9,037 nucleotides of DNA from Chloroflexota bacterium (GTDB taxonomy: Bacteria > Chloroflexota > Dehalococcoidia > SZUA-161): positions 1 through 9,037 of the forward strand of contig DAOUTY010000060.1 in the NCBI GenBank assembly GCA_030668425.1. The letters are read 5' to 3'. Positions 1-5,781 of this stretch are shown here, one piece after another. The position numbers and the translations under genes are program-made. The notes below the pieces were generated by a model. It worked only from the letters and a program-made list of their open reading frames with translations. It did no database searches and was not told where the DNA came from. Position 1 is the first letter of the stretch. The number at the start of each line of letters is the position of its first letter.

Positions 1-443
1 ACTCCCGGTGTGGTAGTCACATCGCAATGACCCTGCAGACAACTACCCATTGTTCTCAGGGAAGGGAGTTCATCTACATGGAGGTATCCACTCTCGGCAA
101 GCGCCGCATAGAGCAGGGGAGCAGCATGACCTTTGCTCAGGATGAATCTATCACGATCTTCCCAGCGCGGATTAGCTGGGCTATGACGTAAGACCTTGAA
201 GTAAAGGGCAGTAACGATTTCAACAGCGGAAAGCGAGCCACCAGGATGCCCGCTGCCTGCCTTACCAATCATTGTGATAACGTGGCGACGCAGCTTCTTA
301 GCCATCGCCGTCATCTCCTTCAAGGACAACGACGGTGCCAATGATGAATTTGCTCGCAAGCAGTCAACAGCCTCGGCGGTAGTATCTGCCGAGGCTTCAG
401 GGTTTGCTCGCTGTTGACTCGCCCCTTGACCAGATAGGGACAT
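1..443 (-). CDS. Transketolase, N-terminal subunit (partial, 3' end outside window)
   Basis: This is the first part of a thiamine-diphosphate-dependent transketolase of the split (two-subunit) type. Such enzymes move two-carbon ketol units between sugar phosphates in the non-oxidative pentose phosphate pathway, in the cytoplasm. About 147 codons are present before the window edge. Family motifs are GKAGSGHPGGSLS (residues 60-72), a conserved block ending LYFKVLRHSP, DRFILSKGHAA (98-108), and a final GHCDVTTTPG where most relatives have Pro after GH. The ATG at 441-443 was chosen because GGAGGT lies 5 nt upstream, with a promoter-like TATAAT just beyond. It gives a roughly 46-residue extension, low in motifs, ahead of where relatives normally begin. 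A second start at 303-305 (AAGGAG 9 nt upstream, protein MAKKLRRHVI...) fits the usual family length better. The C-terminal subunit would be expected next to it, outside the window. Family call is strong; the start is uncertain. Confidence 0.9.
   Translation of the reverse strand, partial: MSLSGQGASQQRANPEASADTTAEAVDCLRANSSLAPSLSLKEMTAMAKKLRRHVITMIGKAGSGHPGGSLSAVEIVTALYFKVLRHSPANPRWEDRDRFILSKGHAAPLLYAALAESGYLHVDELPSLRTMGSCLQGHCDVTTTPG
349..411. repeat. 9-bp direct repeats flanking the hairpin arm
   Basis: TTTGCTCGC occurs at 349-357 and again at 403-411, 54 bp apart start to start. The pair brackets most of the nested inverted repeat. It could be a leftover target duplication from a small inserted element, or chance. 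Confidence 0.45.
362..419. repeat. Nested inverted repeat within the start of the transketolase gene
   Basis: An outer pair, AGTCAACAGC (362-371) and GCTGTTGACT (410-419), is a perfect 10-bp match. Inside it is an 8-bp pair, GCCTCGGC (370-377) and GCCGAGGC (388-395), around a 10-nt loop. The inner stem shares two bases with the outer one, so together they give about 16 bp interrupted by a one-sided bulge at 396-410. In the minus-strand transcript this would be a stable hairpin between the two candidate transketolase starts. Confidence 0.7.
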
Positions 444-462
444 CTTGACCTCCAGCAACGCA

Positions 463-491
463 ATTATACATTATCCTTGTTCCTTCGTCTA
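463..491 (-). promoter_or_regulatory. Probable sigma-70 type promoter for the transketolase gene
   Basis: Read on the minus strand, a perfect -10 TATAAT (463-468) lies 17 bp from a weaker -35 TAGACG (486-491, 4 of 6 consensus positions). Transcription would start near 456, only a few bases before the GGAGGT at 448-453. If used, it gives either a very short leader for the ATG at 443 or a roughly 150-nt leader for the ATG at 305. Found by consensus matching only. Confidence 0.5.
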
Positions 492-505
492 CACCTTGTT
501 ATAAT
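477..505 (+). promoter_or_regulatory. Possible promoter for the amidohydrolase-thpR pair
   Basis: On the plus strand, TATAAT (500-505) is a perfect -10. The hexamer 17 bp upstream, TTGTTC (477-482), matches only the TTG of the -35 consensus. Predicted start is near 512, leaving a leader of about 33 nt with no clear Shine-Dalgarno sequence. It interleaves with the minus-strand promoter at 463-491, so the two may compete for polymerase. Confidence 0.4.
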
Positions 506-544
506 CCTGTTGTAACGCTGCAATAACATTCTAACAATCTCGTA

Positions 545-1390
545 ATGATCATAGATTTTCACACCCACATCTTCCCCCCGGGCATAATCGAGAATCGCGA
601 TTCCTATTTGGGTCGCGATCCCTGCTTCGATATCCTTTATGCCGACCCTAAGGCCAAACTTGCCACTGCCGATGGTCTAATCGCTAACATGGACGAAGAG
701 GGCATAGATATCTCAGTGGTGCTAAACATAGGGTGGGCGAGCCACGAACTTTGCCGCGAAACGAACGACTATATAATGGAAGCAATTGCCCGGTATCCCG
801 ATAGACTTGTAGGCTTTTGTGCTGTGCAACCGCTTGCCGGCGAGAAGGCATTGGTTGAACTCGAACGCTGCGCGCAAGGGGCAATCAAGGGCATAGGCGA
901 GCTAAGAAGTGACACCCAGGGATTCGACCTCGCTGATGAAGCCACTATGGCACCCATAGCTAGAGTAGCGATGGAGCGCAATCTAGTTTTCCTCACGCAT
1001 TCCTCCGAGCCGGTAGGCCACTCTTACCCCGGTAAAGGCACTATAACGCCCGATATTCTCTACCGCTTCATACAGAATTTCCCCGACCTAGTTGTAGTGT
1101 GCGCTCATTGGGGTGGCGGGTTGCCCTTTTACGCTCTAATGCCAGAGGTCGCCAAGGCTTTATCTAATGTCTATTTCGATACCGCCGCCTCACCTTTCCT
1201 CTACCAAGACAACATCTTCGAACATGTCGCAGAAATTCTTGGAGCAGACAAAATCCTTTTTGGCAGTGACCACCCACTCATCAGGCAAAACAGGATCGTC
1301 AAAGCGATCCATTCTCTTAACATTACCGAAGACGCCAAGAGCATGATCCTTGGAGGAAATGCCCAAAGGATTCTGGGCCTGACTTCATAG
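545..1390 (+). CDS. Amidohydrolase-2 family metal-dependent hydrolase (TIM barrel)
   Basis: A 281-residue cytoplasmic hydrolase or decarboxylase of the amidohydrolase-2 (ACMSD-like) family. The metal-site motifs are all present and in order: DFHTH at residues 4-8 (H6, H8), GIGEL with E119, LTHSSEP with H152, VCAHWGGG with H188, and FGSDHP with D242. The C-terminal GNAQRILGL (271-279) is the usual family ending. No signal peptide or membrane segment is visible. Length is normal for the shorter members. The substrate cannot be read from the sequence; family members act on varied cyclic amides, esters and carboxylates, and many remain uncharacterised. The ATG at 545 starts directly with the metal-binding strand, so it is well placed, although no good ribosome-binding site precedes it. 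The next gene begins 6 bp after the stop, suggesting co-transcription. Confidence 0.88.
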   Translation: MIIDFHTHIFPPGIIENRDSYLGRDPCFDILYADPKAKLATADGLIANMDEEGIDISVVLNIGWASHELCRETNDYIMEAIARYPDRLVGFCAVQPLAGEKALVELERCAQGAIKGIGELRSDTQGFDLADEATMAPIARVAMERNLVFLTHSSEPVGHSYPGKGTITPDILYRFIQNFPDLVVVCAHWGGGLPFYALMPEVAKALSNVYFDTAASPFLYQDNIFEHVAEILGADKILFGSDHPLIRQNRIVKAIHSLNITEDAKSMILGGNAQRILGLTS

Positions 1391-1396
1391 CTCATC

Positions 1397-1993
1397 ATGG
1401 AATCGGTACGTGCCTTTATAGCCATCGAATTGCCTGGTTCAGTCAAATCTGCCCTCTCCCAATTGCAGGATAATCTCAAGCGAAGTGAACATGCTTCTGT
1501 GAAATGGGTCGATACCGGCAGCATCCATCTCACTCTCAAGTTTCTAGGCAACATCGCAACAGAAACAATACCAGAGCTCACCAAAGTACTCTCTGAAGCT
1601 GCCAGAGGGATCACGCCCTTCCATCTGGAACTCGGTGAGATGGGCGTCTTCCCTAATCTCCGCGCTCCCAGGGTGGTGTGGGTAGGCCTTAGAGGTGAAA
1701 CAGCCACTCTGTCTGTACTGCAAGAGAACATTGAGAGCGCTCTCATTCCACTCGGCTTCCCGCCTGAAAATCGTGCCTTCTCACCTCACCTCACCCTGGG
1801 ACGGGTCCGGGAGAAGGCGTCCCCCGGTGAGCGGCGTAGCTTAGGGCAGGCTGTTGCTTCATCAAAGGTGGCTTCTATGGAGCCATTCCCAGTCGACTCA
1901 CTCAGCCTCATGAGGAGCACACTAACCAGAGAAGGCGCAGTCTACAGTCGCCTCTACTCTGTTGCGTTGCGTGAAGCTGAGCAAGAACAGTAG
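1397..1993 (+). CDS. thpR: RNA 2',3'-cyclic phosphodiesterase (2'-5' RNA ligase family)
   Basis: A 198-residue protein of the 2H phosphoesterase superfamily. Both catalytic tetrapeptides are clear: HLTL at residues 44-47 within IHLTLKFLG, and HLTL at 131-134 within SPHLTLGRVRE. Other family marks are the opening RAFIAIELP (5-13) and FPNLRAPRVVWVG (85-97). Members open 2',3'-cyclic phosphates at RNA ends to 2'-phosphates and can join tRNA halves in vitro by a 2'-5' bond; the role in cells is largely unsettled. The ATG at 1397 places the first strand at the usual position. It has no obvious ribosome-binding site and lies 6 bp after the amidohydrolase stop, so translation may be coupled. The acidic and Gln-rich tail (EAEQEQ) is not part of the fold. 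Confidence 0.92.
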   Translation: MESVRAFIAIELPGSVKSALSQLQDNLKRSEHASVKWVDTGSIHLTLKFLGNIATETIPELTKVLSEAARGITPFHLELGEMGVFPNLRAPRVVWVGLRGETATLSVLQENIESALIPLGFPPENRAFSPHLTLGRVREKASPGERRSLGQAVASSKVASMEPFPVDSLSLMRSTLTREGAVYSRLYSVALREAEQEQ

Positions 1994-1994
1994 G

Positions 1995-2023
1995 TTGTCA
2001 AAAGTCTACAGTTCATGTATACT
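1995..2023 (+). promoter_or_regulatory. Strong promoter-like sequence for the zinc-ribbon gene
   Basis: TTGTCA (1995-2000) and TATACT (2018-2023) are separated by exactly 17 bp, each matching 5 of 6 sigma-70 consensus positions. The predicted start is near 2030, followed by a leader of about 26 nt carrying GGGAGGTG. It begins 2 bp after the thpR stop, so the zinc-ribbon gene probably has its own transcript. The 8-mer GGTTGTCA occurs at 1993-2000, over the -35, and again at 2026-2033, over the start site. Confidence 0.6.
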
Positions 2024-2055
2024 GTGGTTGTCACTATACGGTGGGAGGTGGTTCT

Positions 2056-2268
2056 GTGGAGAACTTTGTTTTCCCCAAATGCCAGGACTGTAACACTGGC
2101 GACTTAGTGCCTCTGTCTGATTTCGGCAGCCAGGGGGCACCTATCCATTACAAAGCATGGGTTTGCACCAATCCTGAATGCGGCTTCAATATAAAGATCC
2201 GTAATGGCGACGTTTATTTGAATGAGCCGATATTGAGCGGGACGGCACATAACTCCCGCAATCGCTAG
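2056..2268 (+). CDS. Small zinc-ribbon protein of unknown function
   Basis: A 70-residue protein with two cysteine pairs: C9-x2-C12 (KCQDC) and C37-x4-C42 (VCTNPEC). This is the layout of a single zinc ribbon with a central loop of about 24 residues, followed by a short beta-rich stretch (FNIKIRNGDVYL) and a polar tail. Similar small ribbons bind nucleic acid or act as protein adaptors, but I do not recognise this one and assign no function. The GTG at 2056 is preferred because GGGAGGTG (2043-2050) ends 5 nt before it. An upstream in-frame GTG at 2041 would add five residues but overlaps that ribosome-binding site. A promoter-like sequence lies directly upstream (1995-2023) and a possible weak terminator downstream. 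The stop is 73 bp from the convergent rpoD stop. Confidence 0.75.
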   Translation: MENFVFPKCQDCNTGDLVPLSDFGSQGAPIHYKAWVCTNPECGFNIKIRNGDVYLNEPILSGTAHNSRNR

Positions 2269-2288
2269 ATGAGCCGGGGCTCATTTAT
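2269..2288 (+). terminator. Weak possible terminator after the zinc-ribbon gene
   Basis: Immediately after the stop codon, ATGAGC (2269-2274) pairs with GCTCAT (2279-2284) around a CGGG loop, followed by TTTAT. The stem has only 6 bp and the T tract is short, so termination would be inefficient at best. A second inverted repeat follows at 2290-2311. Confidence 0.35.
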
Positions 2289-2289
2289 A

Positions 2290-2311
2290 CTGAACTGCTT
2301 CTGAGTTCCAG
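2290..2311. repeat. Inverted repeat in the convergent gap
   Basis: CTGAACT (2290-2296) pairs with AGTTCCAG (2304-2311), with one bulged C and a 7-nt loop. A run of seven A (2313-2319) lies beside it, which on the minus strand is a T tract beginning about 22 nt after the rpoD stop. On the minus strand the T tract comes before the hairpin rather than after it, so this is not a textbook terminator for rpoD. It may still help stop polymerases converging from both sides. Confidence 0.35.
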
Positions 2312-2341
2312 CAAAAAAAGAGGCGAGCTTACTAGCGTTAT

Positions 2342-3943
2342 CTACTCCAGATAATCCTTCAGCTTCTTTGACCTGCTGGGGTGGCGTAGTTTACGAAGCG
2401 CTTTAGCTTCAATTTGCCGGATACGCTCCCTGGTAACGCCGAACTCCTTGCCCACCTCTTCCAGGGTTCTGCTACGCCCGTCTTCCAGACCAAATCTTAA
2501 TTGGAGAACGCGGCGCTCCCTGGGGGTCAGAGTGGAGAGCACTTCCTCAACCTGATCTTTGAGCAAGTTCAGTGAAGCAGCTTCCACAGGAGGCATGGTA
2601 GAGCGATCTTCGATAAAGTCACCAAGGTGACTATCTTCCTCTTCCCCTATTGGCATCTCCAAAGATACCGGTTCCTGGGATATCTTAATAATCTCCCGTA
2701 CCTTTTCCGGGGAAATCTCCATCCCCCTAGCCACTTCCTCGGAGGTCGGTTCGCGCCCGTATTCCTGAGACAAGCGCCGACTCGTCCGAATAAGCTTGTT
2801 AATAGTCTCCACCATATGAACGGGGATGCGAATGGTGCGTGCTTTGTCTGCAATGTCCCTGGTGATGGCCTGGCGAATCCACCAAGTAGCATAAGTGCTG
2901 AACTTATATCCCTTACGGTAGTCGAACTTCTCCACCGCGCGGATGAGCCCGATGTTACCTTCCTGAATAAGATCGAGGAGTGACATGCCCCGCCCGATAT
3001 ATTTCTTGGCGATGCTCACTACAAGACGAAGGTTGGCTTCGATTAGATGTTGTTGCGCCTTTACACCTTCCCCCCTCAGATATTCCCAACGACGTTGCAG
3101 TTGGGGCTCCAGTGGTTCGAGCTTATCTCGAAACTCAGGATGCAGGGCTAAGCCGACCAGGTCTGAGAAGGTGCATCTCCCATCAATCAAATCGAGTATC
3201 TCCTTGGGCGCAATAGCAATAAGGAGGGAAAGAGCCTTAAGGGCGTCTCCCGCTTCGCGACTATCGGTAGCAGTTCTCGCAACGACACCATCCAACAGGC
3301 TCTGGCTGATCTCATTATCAATGGCAGTCCGCAACTTTGGATCAGAAACCCGCTGGAGCACACCAACCATCCTTGGTAGATTAAGCTCTTCCTCCAAGGC
3401 GATAATGAAAGGAGAAGCTTGTCCCAGCATGGTTATCACAGCTACCGCAGTATCGACAGGTGAAGGAAACTGCCCATATCTACTGAGCCATTCATCTTCA
3501 ATCCTCCTGACATATCTGCCCTCCTCCAGTTTCCTAGCCAGTTGTTTCTCCTCCCGAGCACTGAGCAACGAAACACGCCCCATCTCGCGGAGGTACATTC
3601 TTACCGGGTCATCGATCATCTCCTCCAGTTCCAACCCAGCTTGTTGAAGTTCCTTGGCCTCCGCCTCTTCCTTCCAGATCGCGCTGTCAGGGGGCTCCGC
3701 TATGGCCAAAACCCCCAGCTCGCCACCCACTTTGGACTTACTCTCAGACTGTGAGACAAAGATGTCCTCTTCATCTTCGTGCACATCCCCTTCTTCATCA
3801 AGCCTAGCCCCAGATACAAGGATATCCTCTTCGTGCTCCAGTTCCTCTTCCTCGGGCTTGGTTACGGATGCAAATAGATCCTCTGGCAGAAGATATCCAT
3901 CTTCATATAAGAATTCTTCGATTCCCTTCGGTTCCTCTTTCAT
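2342..3943 (-). CDS. rpoD: RNA polymerase primary sigma factor (sigma-70 family)
   Basis: A 533-residue housekeeping sigma factor that directs RNA polymerase to -35/-10 promoters. In order: a very acidic N-terminus (1-107) lacking an obvious standard region 1.1; region 1.2 (110-142, DPVRMYLREMGRVSLL); a non-conserved spacer of about 150 residues (143-295); region 2 (about 298-366), with the -10 recognition and melting helix in FSTYATWWIRQAI (348-360); region 3 (367-450); and region 4 (about 463-533), with the -35 reading helix in GVTRERIRQIEAKALRKL (502-519). The acidic part contains an imperfect repeat, EEDILVS (38-44) and EEDIFVS (58-64). The ATG overlaps the dnaG stop as ATGA and is preceded by AGAGG, so translational coupling is likely. 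The full region 2 and 4 motifs and linkage to dnaG mark it as the primary rather than an alternative sigma. Confidence 0.97.
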   Translation of the reverse strand: MKEEPKGIEEFLYEDGYLLPEDLFASVTKPEEEELEHEEDILVSGARLDEEGDVHEDEEDIFVSQSESKSKVGGELGVLAIAEPPDSAIWKEEAEAKELQQAGLELEEMIDDPVRMYLREMGRVSLLSAREEKQLARKLEEGRYVRRIEDEWLSRYGQFPSPVDTAVAVITMLGQASPFIIALEEELNLPRMVGVLQRVSDPKLRTAIDNEISQSLLDGVVARTATDSREAGDALKALSLLIAIAPKEILDLIDGRCTFSDLVGLALHPEFRDKLEPLEPQLQRRWEYLRGEGVKAQQHLIEANLRLVVSIAKKYIGRGMSLLDLIQEGNIGLIRAVEKFDYRKGYKFSTYATWWIRQAITRDIADKARTIRIPVHMVETINKLIRTSRRLSQEYGREPTSEEVARGMEISPEKVREIIKISQEPVSLEMPIGEEEDSHLGDFIEDRSTMPPVEAASLNLLKDQVEEVLSTLTPRERRVLQLRFGLEDGRSRTLEEVGKEFGVTRERIRQIEAKALRKLRHPSRSKKLKDYLE

Positions 3944-5772
3944 TGATCCTCTCTTGTGGGAAAGCTCGGCCCAGTTCTTTCTTGCATCTTCTTTACCAGT
4001 TCGGCATTGACCACTACAGTCCTCTGCTGAAGGGTGGCAAGTCTCGCTGAATCCAACTCCTCCCCATCCTTGATACCGGACACATCTTCTGAGGCAATAA
4101 AATCATCCTGTAGCCTTAGCCTCCGCTCCTCAAGGCGGCCGATGCAATCAGCAAGAGCTTTTCCCCAGACCACCTCATCAGCCGGGGGCAGTGTTTTCCC
4201 GAGAAGTAACTCAAGGTGCTCTTCCAAATCAATGCCAACCATCTGACGTAACTCATCAGCATTCGAGACATCGCGCCAGGACACAAATACTTCTCTATTC
4301 TCGCTGCGTTCAAAATGCTCCGGCAGAAGACCTTCAGATCTGTCCCTAAGCTCAGGATACTGCAGCAGCAAAGTTAAGCAATGCTCTTCTACAGGATCGC
4401 CCGTAGAGCGGGCGGGGACGATATCCTTCGGCGTTGTTTTGCCAACCTTTTCGCTCCGAGTGCGATGCAGACGGGCCGCCATCTCAACAAGCTTCCTCTC
4501 ACTTATTCCCACCAAATTGGCTAGTTTCCCCAAATAGAATTCCCGCTCAACATCATTCTCCAGTTCAGCGATCAGGGGCAAGAGTTGTTCACTTGCCAAT
4601 GACCTGCCTTCAGGCCTGGTAAGGTCCAAGTTAGAAGCCATCACTCCCATTAGGTGATCCATTAATGGTAAAGCCTGGTCAACCAGCTGCTGCCATCCTT
4701 GAGGGTCTTCTTGAATCACGACATCTGGGTCTCTGCCTGGAGGCAAAGGAATTATGCTTATCTCAGCTCTAAGCCTGGAGGTAGTTCCAAGAACAGTGGG
4801 CATCGCCAAATTCTCTCGATCAAGCGAACGGCGAGCAACCTCGATGCCGCGCAATGTAGCGGCGTTGCCAGCAACATCAGGATCGAGAGCGAAAGCCAGT
4901 CTCCGAGTCAGCCCCTTGAGCACTCTTATCTGCTTCTCAGTAAGAGCAGTACCCATCGAAGCCACCACGTTGGCCTCGCCATGCTGGTGTGCAGCGATAA
5001 CATCCGTATAACCCTCAACGATAACCGCAAGTCCTCTCTCTCGAATTGCCCCCTTGGCACGATCAATCCCGTAGAGAATACTGCTCTTGTCGAAAATCGG
5101 TGTTTGTGGCGAGTTCAGGTACTTTGGAAGAGATTCATCCAGAGCACGAGCGCCAAAGCCCACAACCTTTCCCTTAATATCCCTGATGGGAAACATCAGT
5201 CGGTGGCGAAAGTAATCATATGCTCTGCCGTCTCTTTCCCCGAGCAACCCCACCATCAGCAGTTCATTCTCCCTGAAATCCTTCTCTAAGAGATGTTTCT
5301 TCAGCCCTTCTCCCAAACTGAAACCTAACTGGAAGTCATCAATGGCCTTTTGATCGAGACCACGCTTTCCGACATAATCCCGCGCTTGCTCAGCCATCGG
5401 CTCTTTCAAGAGCAAATCATGGTAGTATTGCGCCGCCGCCTCATTCATCTGGTAAAGCCTGTCCGTGAGTTTATCCTCAACGGGTTCCTTCCTCCGAGCT
5501 AGAGAGACCCCCGCTCTCTCCGCCAGCATCTTCAGAGCCTCACCGAAATCAACCCCTTCCTTTTTCATCACAAAGGAGAGCAGGTCTCCACCGGCACCGC
5601 AGCCAAAACATCTCCAGGATTGTCTTTCGGGAAAGACAAAGAAAGAAGGCGTCTTCTCTTCATGAAACGGGCAAAGAGCCTTAAAGTTACGCCCCGCTTT
5701 CTCCAGCCTGATATACCCGCTGGCAATATCGACTATATCCAGCCTTTGCTTTATCTCATCAATGGTGCCCAT
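3940..5772 (-). CDS. dnaG: DNA primase
   Basis: A 610-residue primase that makes the short RNA primers for chromosome replication, working with the DnaB helicase at the fork. The N-terminal CHC2-type zinc finger is complete: C34-P-F-H37 and C55-F-G-C58. The RNA-polymerase core follows, with RHRLMFPIRDIKGKVVGFG (189-207) and PKYLNSPQTPIFDKS (216-230). The TOPRIM part has IVEGYTDV (E253) and ALDPDVAG (D297, D299). The segment from about 460 to 610 corresponds to the helicase-binding C-terminal domain, weakly conserved as usual. Length is typical. The TOPRIM acidic motif reads DPD rather than the commoner DGD or DSD, with both metal-binding aspartates kept. The ATG at 5772 lies 9 bp after the dgt stop with only a weak AGG upstream. 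The stop overlaps the rpoD start. Confidence 0.97.
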   Translation of the reverse strand: MGTIDEIKQRLDIVDIASGYIRLEKAGRNFKALCPFHEEKTPSFFVFPERQSWRCFGCGAGGDLLSFVMKKEGVDFGEALKMLAERAGVSLARRKEPVEDKLTDRLYQMNEAAAQYYHDLLLKEPMAEQARDYVGKRGLDQKAIDDFQLGFSLGEGLKKHLLEKDFRENELLMVGLLGERDGRAYDYFRHRLMFPIRDIKGKVVGFGARALDESLPKYLNSPQTPIFDKSSILYGIDRAKGAIRERGLAVIVEGYTDVIAAHQHGEANVVASMGTALTEKQIRVLKGLTRRLAFALDPDVAGNAATLRGIEVARRSLDRENLAMPTVLGTTSRLRAEISIIPLPPGRDPDVVIQEDPQGWQQLVDQALPLMDHLMGVMASNLDLTRPEGRSLASEQLLPLIAELENDVEREFYLGKLANLVGISERKLVEMAARLHRTRSEKVGKTTPKDIVPARSTGDPVEEHCLTLLLQYPELRDRSEGLLPEHFERSENREVFVSWRDVSNADELRQMVGIDLEEHLELLLGKTLPPADEVVWGKALADCIGRLEERRLRLQDDFIASEDVSGIKDGEELDSARLATLQQRTVVVNAELVKKMQERTGPSFPTREDQ

Positions 5773-5781
5773 ATCAGATAC

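Noticed and set aside
1201..1746. 181-codon minus-strand open frame across the amidohydrolase and thpR
   Set aside because: It spans two well-supported plus-strand genes with clear catalytic motifs and has no recognisable protein features.
2041..2055. GTG at 2041 as the start of the zinc-ribbon gene
   Set aside because: It overlaps the GGGAGGTG ribosome-binding site that is properly spaced for the GTG at 2056.
2985..3647. 220-codon plus-strand open frame across rpoD
   Set aside because: It lies opposite the conserved sigma-factor frame. Its Ser-rich translation is what the complement of Glu/Asp/Leu-rich coding gives, and no motif or ribosome-binding site supports it.
3654..4010. Serine-repeat protein on the plus strand
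   Set aside because: The poly-Ser run is the complement of the Glu-rich N-terminus of the sigma factor.
4699..5289. 196-codon plus-strand open frame opposite dnaG
   Set aside because: Antisense shadow of conserved primase sequence; no family motif.
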